From: JAEXOD01 sp043805435
Lineage (GTDB): Bacteria > Bacteroidota > Ignavibacteria > Ignavibacteriales > Melioribacteraceae
Length of the DNA: 64,000 nt
NCBI GenBank assembly: GCA_043805435.1
Contig: JAZDHY010000121.1
Span: forward strand, 52,933-116,932
Direction of reading: 5' to 3'
Part shown: positions 55,404-64,000 of the stretch, in pieces
Position numbering within the stretch: position 1 is the first letter of the stretch
Layout: each line of letters opens with the position of its first letter
Translations under genes and position numbers: made by a program
Notes under the pieces: model-generated
Seen by the model: the letters and a program-made list of their open reading frames with translations, nothing else
What the model was told of the DNA's origin: nothing
The model's database searches: none

Positions 55404-58400
55404 TTATATATTATCAAATCCATGTTCTTTTGCTTTTAACCGCAATTCGTCTGCTTCTTTGTTCCTTCCTGTTTGCTCTAATAAATCTTTAAGAAACAAG
55501 TAACTGTTTTTAGTATTTGGATGTTCCTTGGGGAGAGATTTTGCGTTTATCTCTAGTGCTTTACGGAATAATCTTTCTGCATCTGTTAAATTACTTAAAT
55601 CCTGTTCAACAGTTGCAAGGTTGGAATAATCTATTGCAAGAGTTGGATGGTTAGGCTCATAATTACTTTCATCAATTTTAATAGCCTTAAGTAAATAATT
55701 TTTAGCATCAATTAAGTTCCCCAAATCCCTTTCAACCATTGCAAGGTTGGAATAACGAATGGCCAGCTTTGGATGGTGAGGCTCAAAATTAGATTCATCA
55801 ATAATAATAGCTTTACGCAAAAAATCTTTAGCACTAGTTAGATTGCCCAAATCCTTTTCAACCATTGCAAGGTTGGAATACCGAATAGCCAGCGTAGGAT
55901 GGTTAGACTCATAATTACTCTCATCTATTTTAATAGCTTTAAGCAAATAGTCTTTAGCATCAATTAAGTTCCCCAAAGCCTGTTCAAACCTAGCAAGGTT
56001 GGAATAACTAATAGCCAGATAAGGATGATTTGGTTCATAATTTAATTCGTTAATTTTATGAGCTTTTAATAATAAATTTTTAGCATCTATTAAATTTCCT
56101 AAATCCTGTTCAACAAGTGCAAGGTTGGAATAAAGAATTGCCAGCGTAGGATGGTTAGGCTCAAAATTTAGTTCATCAATTTTAATAGCTTTAATCAAAT
56201 AATCTTTAGCTTCTTTTAAGTTCCCCAAATGCCGTTCAACAGTTGCAAGATTGGAATATAAACTTGCCAAATTAGGATGGTTAGGCTCAAAATTAGATTC
56301 ATCAATAATAATAGCTTTAATCAAATAGTCTTTGGCCTCTTTTAGATTGCCCAAATCCCTTTCAACAATTGCAATGTTGGAATAAAGAATTGCCAGCGTA
56401 GGATGTTTAGGCTCAAAATTAGATTCATCAATAATAATAGCTTTAAGCAAATACTCTTTAGCTTCTTTAATATTCCCCAAATCCTGTTCAACCAGTGCCA
56501 GGTTGGAATAATCTATTGCCAGAGTTGGATGGCTAGGCTTAAAATTGCACTCATCAATTTTAATAGCTTTAAGCAAATAATCTTTAGCAATATTTAAGTT
56601 CCCCAAATTCTTTTCAACAGTTGCAAGGTTGGAATAATCTATTGCCAGCGTTGGATGGTTAGGCTCAAAATTGCTTTCATCAATTTTAATAGCTTTAATC
56701 AAATAATCTTTAGCACAAATTAAGTTCCCCAAAGCCTGTTCAACCATTGCAAGATTGGAATAATCTATTGCAAAATTTGGATGGTTAGGTTCAAAATGGC
56801 TTTCATCTATTTTAATAGCTTTAATTAAATAATCTTTAGCATCAATTAAGTTCCCCAAATCCTTTTCAACGGCTGCAAGGTTGGAATATAAAGTTGCAAG
56901 GTCGGTCTCTTTGTAATTTTCTTTTTTTTGTAACAGTTTTATTGCTTGTAAAAGAATATCTTTATACCTATTATTGGAGTAAATTAGACGCAACCATGAC
57001 CCAAAAGAAAGAACTAATTGGGGAGCCTGCGTATAAAATTTATCCAACAGTAATTCGGTAAAATTTACAAGGGGGTTTATTTCCCATTGTTCGTTTTTTT
57101 TGTACCAATTGTTTTCAAGATATTCGGAACGGGTAATTACATAATCGAATAAAATATCTGTCAGTTCTTCCTTCTTGGAAAGCTGATTGTAAAGCACTTC
57201 TTGTACAAGGCGGTGCATTTTTGCCAATTGCGGTATATTTATATCTTCCGAAAAAGATATAGATTGCAGCAGCCGTAATTTATATAAATGATCTATTATT
57301 AATAACCATGGGTCGTCATGGCCGGGTAAAACTACTTTGCCGTATTTAGGGTATTCCTTTATTATTAATTCTTTTATCCAGCTAATAGGTATAGATTCGG
57401 CAGGAAACAAACAGCAATAATTTAATACAAACTTTTCTTGGTCGGTTAAAATTCCAAACATTTGTACTAATGCAACACTTATCAGTTTACCGTGGTTGGT
57501 TTTTGTTTTAACTTCATCTGCAAGATTATCAATTCCTTCGGTACATCCTTCATTAATTAACAAATTGTAAAAGGCTTCAAAAGTAATACGTCCTTCTTTT
57601 TCCTTTAAATAAATTGCAGACATTTCAATAGCAAGTGTAAAACCATCCAATAATTTTATAATTTTATTTACAAATATTCCATTCGTATCAATAATAAATA
57701 ATATTTCCGGGCAATAACTTTTAAATAAACTATACGCCTCATTTTCACTAAGGTTTTCAACAGGTATATATGTATATTTTTTTTCATCATTGCCAAAATC
57801 ATGTTTGCCAAACCGTGTAGTAACAATTATTTTTAACCAATCTTTGCCGGTAATTAAGTGGAAATACCCCGAATTAATAAGATCCTTGTTTTCTACATTA
57901 TCTAAAATTAAAAGGATATTAGGGTAAACCGGGTAGTTTTTTTCTTGTTCTATTTGCGCTTTTTTTTCAACCTGTTTTTTTAATTTGTTTATTATTTTTT
58001 TTATTGCCGATTCGTCATTTTTTCTTTCATCGTCGGTAAAATTAATTTCAAGGTCATATTCAAGTTTTTTAAGCGCACCGGCTAAATTATTTTCGTCTGA
58101 ACAATCTATTTTATATCTTCCGGCAAAATAAAAATCAGCAAAATTACAGGCGTATTGCAAAGCAAGAGTTGTTTTACCCAAACCGCTTAAACCGTGTAAA
58201 ATAGTAATACAACCATGTTGTCCGTTAAAAACAGATTTGTGAATACTTTCCATTTCAGTTTTACGTCCAACAAAACGGGCATTTGGTGCGGGTAAATTTC
58301 CGGGTGAAGCAGCAATACGTATTTTACGAGTTATTCTATCCTTAATTGAATTAATAAGTTCTAAAAAATCGGTGTTTTTATTTATATCGTTAAGCGATTT

Positions 58401-58835
58401 AGTTCCTTTGTTTCCCCAAAGTAATAAATCAGTACGCTGGCGGTTTTTTTCATCTTTTAACCATGTTGCTTTTTTGTGTGTAAAATCTGGGTCTTCAAAA
58501 TCGGTTATTTCGTTAAAATATATAACTGCAACATTATTATTTTGCGAACCACGCGCATATTCGTACTTTAAGTATTCAATAGTTTCCCCGTTGCAATAAT
58601 CACTTTCCAAATAATTAGGGGATAGGATAATTACAAGTATAGCTGCCTCTTTTAACGCAGTTAATATTCTATCGTTAAAGTCGTCCATACTTTTAATTTG
58701 TTCCGTATCAAAAAAGACTTTTAAATTAGTACCGGTAGTTTTGGCATATTGTTTTTCAATCTGTTCTTTTAATTCGGTAACCCGGCCGTTAATATTATCC
58801 TTTCTGGCATAACTAATAAATATATCGTATGGCAT
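55404..58835 (-). CDS. TIR-NB-ARC-TPR protein, copy 3
   Basis: A 1,143-residue protein and the first full copy in the direction of transcription. The TIR domain has E84 in YCNGE, and the NB-ARC part has FVGRKTEM, GLSGLGKTT, NILLILDNVEN, VTTRFG. Its first 540 residues are close to copy 1. Eleven 42-residue TPR units plus one degenerate unit follow, the largest number in the array, and it ends in KAKEHGFDNI like copy 2. A one-helix small protein lies 20 bp upstream. Predicted role: ligand-triggered NADase of an antiphage or abortive system (inference from family). Confidence 0.92.
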   Translation of the reverse strand: MPYDIFISYARKDNINGRVTELKEQIEKQYAKTTGTNLKVFFDTEQIKSMDDFNDRILTALKEAAILVIILSPNYLESDYCNGETIEYLKYEYARGSQNNNVAVIYFNEITDFEDPDFTHKKATWLKDEKNRQRTDLLLWGNKGTKSLNDINKNTDFLELINSIKDRITRKIRIAASPGNLPAPNARFVGRKTEMESIHKSVFNGQHGCITILHGLSGLGKTTLALQYACNFADFYFAGRYKIDCSDENNLAGALKKLEYDLEINFTDDERKNDESAIKKIINKLKKQVEKKAQIEQEKNYPVYPNILLILDNVENKDLINSGYFHLITGKDWLKIIVTTRFGKHDFGNDEKKYTYIPVENLSENEAYSLFKSYCPEILFIIDTNGIFVNKIIKLLDGFTLAIEMSAIYLKEKEGRITFEAFYNLLINEGCTEGIDNLADEVKTKTNHGKLISVALVQMFGILTDQEKFVLNYCCLFPAESIPISWIKELIIKEYPKYGKVVLPGHDDPWLLIIDHLYKLRLLQSISFSEDINIPQLAKMHRLVQEVLYNQLSKKEELTDILFDYVITRSEYLENNWYKKNEQWEINPLVNFTELLLDKFYTQAPQLVLSFGSWLRLIYSNNRYKDILLQAIKLLQKKENYKETDLATLYSNLAAVEKDLGNLIDAKDYLIKAIKIDESHFEPNHPNFAIDYSNLAMVEQALGNLICAKDYLIKAIKIDESNFEPNHPTLAIDYSNLATVEKNLGNLNIAKDYLLKAIKIDECNFKPSHPTLAIDYSNLALVEQDLGNIKEAKEYLLKAIIIDESNFEPKHPTLAILYSNIAIVERDLGNLKEAKDYLIKAIIIDESNFEPNHPNLASLYSNLATVERHLGNLKEAKDYLIKAIKIDELNFEPNHPTLAILYSNLALVEQDLGNLIDAKNLLLKAHKINELNYEPNHPYLAISYSNLARFEQALGNLIDAKDYLLKAIKIDESNYESNHPTLAIRYSNLAMVEKDLGNLTSAKDFLRKAIIIDESNFEPHHPKLAIRYSNLAMVERDLGNLIDAKNYLLKAIKIDESNYEPNHPTLAIDYSNLATVEQDLSNLTDAERLFRKALEINAKSLPKEHPNTKNSYLFLKDLLEQTGRNKEADELRLKAKEHGFDNI

Positions 58836-58855
58836 AATAATAATTACGCTAATTT

Positions 58856-59005
58856 TTAATTTGTTGGTTTAAATAAATTGATGTCTGCAAGAATAAAGGT
58901 GGATATAACTAAAACTAGAATTACACTTGCGGGAATAGGGTAAAAAGAAAAAATAAATTTGTATGCAATTTTATTTGTACGGTATAACCTTCCTAAAAAA
59001 TTCAT
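58856..59005 (-). CDS. 49-residue single-helix membrane protein ahead of the TIR array
   Basis: ATG at 59005, stop at 58856. The product starts MNFLGRLYRTNKIAYKFIF and contains one hydrophobic segment (PIPASVILVLVISTFILA) with basic residues before it. A GAGG lies a few bases before the ATG, and TIR copy 3 begins 20 bp after the stop, so it would head the array transcript. I do not recognise the sequence. It could be a genuine small accessory protein or a chance reading frame. Confidence 0.42.
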   Translation of the reverse strand: MNFLGRLYRTNKIAYKFIFSFYPIPASVILVLVISTFILADINLFKPTN

Positions 59006-59306
59006 ACTGCCTCAAAAATAATTAAATATATCCCTTAAAATATTTAATAAATAAAAAGGATAAACTTAATTATAAGTTTTAACCCTATAATAAAATATAA
59101 TAGAAAAATTTATAATAACAAACAGTAATTTGGGATGGATGGGTTTTTATTGCGTTGAAAATATGCCCCATCCCCAAAGGAATTGGCTAATGAACAATGA
59201 AATTTTTGCTTAATTATGGATAAAAGATGCAATGAAAACAATCCCAAATAAGAGAAGAACGTACATTACAGAAAAAATGCTTTATGAAGGACAAATGAAA
59301 GAGTGC
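59006..59306. other. Non-coding, A+T-rich, no gene seen
   Basis: About 300 bp between the small membrane ORF and the direct repeats. It probably contains the promoter of the TIR array. Long A/T runs only; no RNA gene recognised. Confidence 0.45.
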
Positions 59307-59664
59307 ATAAGCCCATTCGTTTACGGATGGGAATATAAATGCATTTGCTGTTACAAACAAACACCTGCGCTGCGGGTGAAAATATTGTCTTGAACTGTGA
59401 TTTGTATGATTATAATGATGAACATGATTGATGTTAATGGAATTTAAATTATTGGTGTAATCCCATCGGGATGACACGTTAATAGAAATAAGCCCATTCG
59501 TTTACGGATGGGAATATAAGTGCATTTGTTATTAAAAACATACACCTGCGCTGCAGGTGAAAACATTGTCTTGAACAGTGATTTTTATGATTATAATGAT
59601 TAACATGATTGATGTTAATGGAATTTAAATTATTGGTGTAATCCCATCGGGATGACACGTTAAT
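59307..59664. repeat. Tandem pair of 177-bp direct repeats with internal palindromes
   Basis: Copy one spans 59307-59483 and copy two 59488-59664, separated by four bases, with only scattered differences. Each contains three palindromes: CCCATTCGTTTACGGATGGG, CACCTGCGCTGCGGGTG (CAGG in copy two) and ATCCCATCGGGAT, and ends in GACACGTTAAT. This is an intergenic repeat unit duplicated in tandem just upstream of prfA. No open frame of interest is present. Confidence 0.85.
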
Positions 59665-59752
59665 GGGCTGCTAATTATGCGCAATATTTTTGTACTACAA
59701 AAAATGTAAAAATTCCGTATATTTGCAGATTGAAAAATAATGAGAACGGTAA

Positions 59753-60838
59753 ATGGACATTTTAGACAAATTACGCGAAATAAAAGACAAGTACTCCAAA
59801 ATAAATGAACAATTAAGTGATGCTGATATAATAAAGGACCAGACAAAATATGTAAAATTGGGCAAACAACGCTCGGAACTTGAAGATGTTGCAAATGCTT
59901 ATGATGTTTATGTTAAACTTGTTCAACAAATTGAAGATAACGAAGGAATTATTAAAAGCGGTGAAGATGCGGAACTTTCGGCAATGGCTGATGAAGAGTT
60001 AAAAGAATTAAAATTAAAACTTAAAGAACTTGAAGAAGACATAAAATTACTTTTAATTCCAAAAGATCCAAACGATGATAAAAACGTAATTGTGGAAATA
60101 CGTGCCGGAACGGGCGGTGATGAAGCAGGCATTTTTGCAGGTGATTTATACCGTATGTATAATCGTTTTGCTGAACTTAAAGGCTGGAAACAAGAAGTAA
60201 TTGATGTAAGTGAATCCGGGATGGGTGGTATAAAAGAAGTTGTGTTCAATTTATCCGGTACCGGTGTTTATGCCGATATGAAATACGAAAGCGGAGTACA
60301 TCGCGTACAACGTGTGCCTACAACGGAAGCAAACGGAAGAGTTCATACTTCGGCTGCATCAGTTGCAATATTATTGGAAGTAGAAGACGTGCAGGTTGAT
60401 ATTGATCCGGGTGATTTAAGAATAGATGTTTATCGTAGTGGCGGCGCAGGCGGACAGAACGTAAACAAGGTTGAAACAGCTATTAGAATAACTCATATTC
60501 CAACCGGTTTGGTTGTGCAGTGTCAGGATGAAAGGTCGCAGCTAAAAAATCGTCAAAAAGCATTAAAAGTTTTAAAAGCTCGTTTGTTTGATCTAAAACA
60601 ACAGGAACAAACCGATGTAATAAGTGCTCAAAGGCGTACAATGGTTAAAAGCGGCGATAGAAGCGATAAAATACGTACTTATAACTTCCCGCAAAATCGT
60701 GTGACTGATCATAGAATTGGGTTAACTTTATATAATTTATCTAACATAATACAAGGCGAACTTTTCGAATTGATAGAAAAGCTTAAAATTGCAGACAAAA
60801 CCGAAAAATTAAATGCAGAAGTAGATAATTTTAATTAG
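59753..60838 (+). CDS. prfA: Peptide chain release factor 1
   Basis: A 361-residue class I release factor that reads UAA and UAG stop codons. The GGQ motif is at residues 233-235 (RSGGAGGQNVNKVE) and catalyses peptidyl-tRNA hydrolysis. The codon-reading PxT motif is PTT at 189-191 in HRVQRVPTTE, which identifies RF1 and not RF2 (SPF). Length is typical. It converges with and overlaps by four bases a small membrane-protein gene. Confidence 0.97.
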   Translation: MDILDKLREIKDKYSKINEQLSDADIIKDQTKYVKLGKQRSELEDVANAYDVYVKLVQQIEDNEGIIKSGEDAELSAMADEELKELKLKLKELEEDIKLLLIPKDPNDDKNVIVEIRAGTGGDEAGIFAGDLYRMYNRFAELKGWKQEVIDVSESGMGGIKEVVFNLSGTGVYADMKYESGVHRVQRVPTTEANGRVHTSAASVAILLEVEDVQVDIDPGDLRIDVYRSGGAGGQNVNKVETAIRITHIPTGLVVQCQDERSQLKNRQKALKVLKARLFDLKQQEQTDVISAQRRTMVKSGDRSDKIRTYNFPQNRVTDHRIGLTLYNLSNIIQGELFELIEKLKIADKTEKLNAEVDNFN

Positions 60839-61101
60839 TTATACTTTTTTATATTGTCAATTAAGCGAATAAAAAAGGCTAACACTAAACCCAGGCTGGA
60901 AAGGAATAAATCGTAATTGTCAAAATAAATAGTACTTTGAAATCCCAAACCGTAACTTAAAAGCTTAACCAAAAATATTGCTGTAACAAACAGTAAAAAA
61001 CCAATTATAGCAGCAACAATCGGTTCAAATACAAAAATCTTAAATTTGAATTTATAGTCAAATTTAGGTTTAACAACTTCCGTTTTAAGAATATCGTTCA
61101 T
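60835..61101 (-). CDS. Small two-helix membrane protein
   Basis: An 88-residue protein with two probable membrane helices (PIVAAIIGFLLFVTAIFLV and a second around LFLSSLGLVLAFFIRLI). The ATG at 61101 follows GGGAG at ideal spacing, so it is preferred to the in-frame ATG at 61128. The layout resembles DUF4282-type proteins, but I cannot assign it firmly. It is convergent with prfA. Confidence 0.7.
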   Translation of the reverse strand: MNDILKTEVVKPKFDYKFKFKIFVFEPIVAAIIGFLLFVTAIFLVKLLSYGLGFQSTIYFDNYDLFLSSLGLVLAFFIRLIDNIKKYN

Positions 61102-61388
61102 ACAAACTCCCTTTATTTTCCAGAACAAAATTAATTAATTTAATTAATATAAAATGTGATATACAGCACAAAAAATGTGCGTTGTCAATTATTTAAATTA
61201 AATTAGAATAAAATCAACCATCCCATATACAACAACAGATCTCTCAAACATTAAAAATAACTTTTTCAAAGTTATAAATTCATGTTGTTAAATCCTAATT
61301 AATTTTTAATTAATAATAAAATAATATTTTTGGGTAATTATTTTAAAAACCGTTAAATTGATATTTAATTATAAAAAAATTTCAGAAA

Positions 61389-62651
61389 ATGAAAAAAATA
61401 CTATTTATCTCCTTTTATTGGCCTCCTTCGGGAAAAGCATCGTTACATTTTCCGCTAAAAATGATACAATATCTTGATATAAAAGGATACAAATCGACAG
61501 TTTTAACGGTTAACGAAGATTCGTTTTCTGCAAAAGATGATACTTTTGATAAGTGTATTCCTGCCGGATTGCATGTAATAAAAACAGATTTTTTTGATCC
61601 GTTCGTCTTTTATAAAAAATTTCTCGGAAAAGGAAAAGAAACGGCACTATTTGCTTCTGAAGTTATGTCAACCACAGAAGGAGGACTAAAGCATAAATTA
61701 TCGTTATGGATACGAATGAACCTGTTTATTCCTGATGCGCGTATTGGCTGGTATAAATATGGTGTAAAAGCCGGCGCTGAGTTCCTTAAAAAAAATAAGA
61801 TTGATGTAATAATTACAAACGGGCCGCCGCATAGTGTACATTTAATAGGTGTTAAATTAAGTAAAATGTTTGATATTCCGCTAATACCTATTTTTATAGA
61901 CCCTTGGGTTGATATAGCTTCGTACAAAAACCAAAAACGTAATTTTTTTGCGGTTTTATTAGACAATTATTTGGAAAAGAAAACATTAAAACAGGCAAAA
62001 CAAGTACTTTTTGTTACAAAAGGAATGCAGCAATATTTTATTGACAAATACAAATTTGTAAAATCAAAAGCAAACCAGCTTTATTGGGGTTATAACGCAG
62101 AAGATTTTGAGTTTTTGACATCGTTTGAAATAAAATCTAAGGGTGAAAAAATAATTTTACATGCCGGCAATATGTACGAATATCAAAATCCTGTTAATTT
62201 TTGGAAAACTATTAAAAAAAGAATTGATGCGGGAATTAAGCTTAAGATTAAATTTATAGGTTCTATTGCACCAAATATTAAAAAAGATATAATAAACAAC
62301 GGATTGGAAAAATATTGTATTTTTTTAGGATTTCTTGCCTATAGTGATGTAATAAAAGAAATTTGCCAAGCCGATTATTTGTTGGCATGTACGCATGAAC
62401 CGCGGCATGTACCGGGAAAACTATTTGAATATATGCGCGCTCAAAAACCAATTATTGTATTTGGCGACGAAAATAAAGAAGTAAACGAATTGGTAACAAA
62501 AGCAAATTTGGGAAAATGTTATCCGTTTGATAGTTTTGCAGAAGACTTTTTTGATATTGCGGATTCTTTTAAGCCCAAGACCGAAGAAATATTTATTCAT
62601 AACAGAAAAAACATAGCTGAAAAACTGGCTTTAATTATTGACAGATGCTAG
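61389..62651 (+). CDS. Glycosyltransferase, GT4-like
   Basis: A 420-residue GT-B-fold glycosyltransferase. N-terminal half: FISFYWPPSGKASLHFPLK, PDARIGWYKYGVKAG, and ITNGPPHSVHLIGVKL, then PLIPIFIDPWVD. C-terminal half: ILHAGNMYEYQNP, FLGFLAYSDVIKEI, and GKLFEYMRAQKPIIVFGDEN, where the EYM segment holds the acidic residue that usually contacts the nucleotide sugar. It probably adds a sugar in exopolysaccharide or envelope glycan synthesis; donor and acceptor are unknown. It stands alone with a 287-bp A+T-rich upstream gap. Confidence 0.85.
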   Translation: MKKILFISFYWPPSGKASLHFPLKMIQYLDIKGYKSTVLTVNEDSFSAKDDTFDKCIPAGLHVIKTDFFDPFVFYKKFLGKGKETALFASEVMSTTEGGLKHKLSLWIRMNLFIPDARIGWYKYGVKAGAEFLKKNKIDVIITNGPPHSVHLIGVKLSKMFDIPLIPIFIDPWVDIASYKNQKRNFFAVLLDNYLEKKTLKQAKQVLFVTKGMQQYFIDKYKFVKSKANQLYWGYNAEDFEFLTSFEIKSKGEKIILHAGNMYEYQNPVNFWKTIKKRIDAGIKLKIKFIGSIAPNIKKDIINNGLEKYCIFLGFLAYSDVIKEICQADYLLACTHEPRHVPGKLFEYMRAQKPIIVFGDENKEVNELVTKANLGKCYPFDSFAEDFFDIADSFKPKTEEIFIHNRKNIAEKLALIIDRC

Positions 62652-62691
62652 AAGTTCAGTAATTATTTTAAACTAAAACTAAATTTAATTT

Positions 62692-63600
62692 ATGACAACA
62701 TCACCCCAAACTAAATCAATTTTATATTCTCTTGCGGCAGTATTATTATGGTCAACAGTAGCTACTACATTTAAATTAACTCTTGAAGGGATGAATTTTG
62801 TTCAGTTATTGTTTTATTCGTCTTTTTTTGCCACAATTGCGCTATTTGTAATTGCAATGAGTACTAAGCGCACTATTATGAGAAAACAATTTTCGGCAAA
62901 CTATTTTACTAAAAATGTTTTGCTTGGTTTTTTGAATCCGTTTTTTTATTATCTAGTATTATTTAAGGCATATTCAATATTGCCGGCTCAAGAAGCACAG
63001 CCGTTAAATTATACATGGCCAATAACAATTTCCATATTTTCGGTTATCTTTTTAAAGCAAAAAGTATCTATCAAAACAATAATTGGCTTACTTGTTGCAT
63101 TTATAGGAGTCTATGTAATTGCCTGTAGGGGAGTTGTGTTCCCAATTCATTTTCAAAATCCGTTTGGAGTTTTATTGGCAGTCGGCAGTTCAATAATTTG
63201 GGCTGTTTTTTGGACTTTAAACATGATAGACGAAAGAGAAAATTCGATAAAATTGTTTGGAAGTTTTTATTTTGGCACAATAATAACTGCAATTTATATA
63301 ATTTTTTTCGATTCGTTTCATTTAAGTAACTATAATTATCTTTTAGGTGCATTATATATAGGGCTTTTTGAAATGGGAATTACTTTCTTTTTATGGATGA
63401 AAGGACTTCAATTGAGTAAAAATAAAACCAAAACTTCAACTTTAGCTTATCTTTCGCCTTTTATTTCTATGCTGTTTATTAGTTTAATATTAAAGGAAAA
63501 GATTTTACTATCTTCATTAATTGGGTTGGTTTTAATAATTGGGGGAATACTCTTTCAGCAATTGGAAGGAAAGTTTAAAAAAAATAAACAGCAAGGATAA
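62692..63600 (+). CDS. DMT-superfamily (EamA) transporter
   Basis: A 302-residue membrane protein with about ten helices in two EamA halves. Typical features are SLAAVLLWSTVATTFKLTLE at the start, PLNYTWPITISIFSVIFLKQ at the end of the first half, and the second-half AYLSPFISMLFISLILKEK. This family exports or imports small metabolites such as amino acids; the substrate cannot be inferred. It lies 40 bp after the glycosyltransferase. Confidence 0.9.
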   Translation: MTTSPQTKSILYSLAAVLLWSTVATTFKLTLEGMNFVQLLFYSSFFATIALFVIAMSTKRTIMRKQFSANYFTKNVLLGFLNPFFYYLVLFKAYSILPAQEAQPLNYTWPITISIFSVIFLKQKVSIKTIIGLLVAFIGVYVIACRGVVFPIHFQNPFGVLLAVGSSIIWAVFWTLNMIDERENSIKLFGSFYFGTIITAIYIIFFDSFHLSNYNYLLGALYIGLFEMGITFFLWMKGLQLSKNKTKTSTLAYLSPFISMLFISLILKEKILLSSLIGLVLIIGGILFQQLEGKFKKNKQQG

Positions 63601-64000
63601 TAATTTAATTTATCCCAAATAAGTCATTAGAAATTAAGAATTGGAATTAATAAGATATAAACAGAATATTTAATATTACAGGTATCAGTCCGGCCGTTGC
63701 TGGACGAAATGTATATAGAAAAACAAGACCACTCAATACAATGATTTAGCTCCAGCGGAGCGGCATTAATATACCCGTAAAATGTTGTTTAGCAATGCGT
63801 TGTGTATCGCCCCGACGGGGCTTAAATTGTATTTGGGTCTGATTGTGCTATAAACATTTCGAGGCTGTCTCAAAAGTCAAAATATTGCATATGGGAACTC
63901 ACCCCCTGACCCCCTCTCTTGGAAATAGAGGGGGAATATAAAGCGTAATTGCTTTGCTATATATTAGTTTTGTAAATACAACAAATATTTATACTGGGGA
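63601..64000. other. Repeat-rich non-coding end of the window
   Basis: No gene is seen. Short palindromic pieces occur: GCTCCAGCGGAGC near 63750 and GCCCCGACGGGGC near 63810. These resemble other interspersed palindromes in the window. The element at 63861-63938 is listed separately. Confidence 0.6.
63861..63938 (+). mobile_element. Left part of a GAGGCTGTCT-ended MITE-like element
   Basis: GAGGCTGTCTCAAAAGTCAA starts a segment that matches the reverse complement of 38313-38390 with about eight differences in 78 bp, including the GGGAACTCACCCC and CCCCCTCTCTT parts. The other end would lie beyond the window. Confidence 0.6.

Noticed and set aside
48300..56900. Regularly spaced repeats that might suggest a CRISPR array
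   Set aside because: The period is 126 bp (42 codons) in frame inside TPR coding sequence, with no spacer/repeat pattern and no cas genes.
59214..59477. 87-codon minus-strand frame over the direct repeats
   Set aside because: It is only the reverse reading of the repeat unit; the second unit copy does not preserve it.

Overview
The DNA is strongly A+T-rich (by eye about two thirds A+T). Most genes have usable Shine-Dalgarno sequences, and several secreted proteins end in the YPNPFN-type sorting domain of the type IX secretion system (T9SS). Together with the surface-protein styles (Kre9-like SPNGGENW repeats, two-component-regulator-type propellers, a 'GWNIISSPF' domain), this suggests a member of the Bacteroidota/Chlorobiota assemblage, most likely Ignavibacteria. 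That assignment is an inference; no rRNA gene is present to confirm it.

Layout. (1) 2-9286: a giant repetitive T9SS surface protein, cut by the window start, faces a T9SS beta-propeller protein. (2) 10054-37403: a pectin/galacturonate locus of about 27 kb. Its outer part holds a PL10 pectate lyase, a TonB-dependent receptor, an unassigned beta-helix T9SS protein, a PL9 pectate lyase, a GH28 polygalacturonase, a GH105 unsaturated galacturonyl hydrolase, a LacI regulator, a CE8 pectin methylesterase and a DUF4861 protein. Its inner part holds UxaC, UxaE, Eda, a mannonate/fructuronate SDR, a PPi-type phosphofructokinase homologue, a HAD hydrolase, a LarA-superfamily protein, 6-phosphogluconate dehydrogenase, KduI, a hexuronate-type MFS importer and KduD, closed by a terminator. 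(3) 37.4-38.6 kb: a repeat-rich gap with two MITE-like inverted-repeat elements. (4) 38.6-47.8 kb: housekeeping and regulation (TIGR01777 epimerase, DUF3592 protein, HD hydrolase, HemW, GlgA, and an ECF sigma / anti-sigma-HEAT / two DUF4097 proteins operon). (5) 48.0-59.0 kb: a tandem array of three TIR-NB-ARC-TPR proteins, a 35-codon relic of a further copy, and two small membrane-protein genes. (6) 59.3-64.0 kb: a 177-bp direct repeat, prfA, a small membrane protein, a glycosyltransferase, a DMT transporter and a repeat-rich end.

How the genes work together. Esterase and lyases cut pectin outside the cell or in the periplasm. The TonB receptor probably imports oligomers, GH28 and GH105 shorten them, and the MFS protein imports uronates. 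UxaC, UxaE and the SDR would take galacturonate to mannonate, while KduI and KduD handle the lyase-derived unsaturated product to KDG. No mannonate dehydratase and no typical KDG kinase is seen. A LarA homologue and Gnd sit in the operon instead, which suggests a possible mannonate-to-gluconate branch. The TIR-NB-ARC-TPR array looks like an NLR-type immune locus that has expanded and contracted by recombination.
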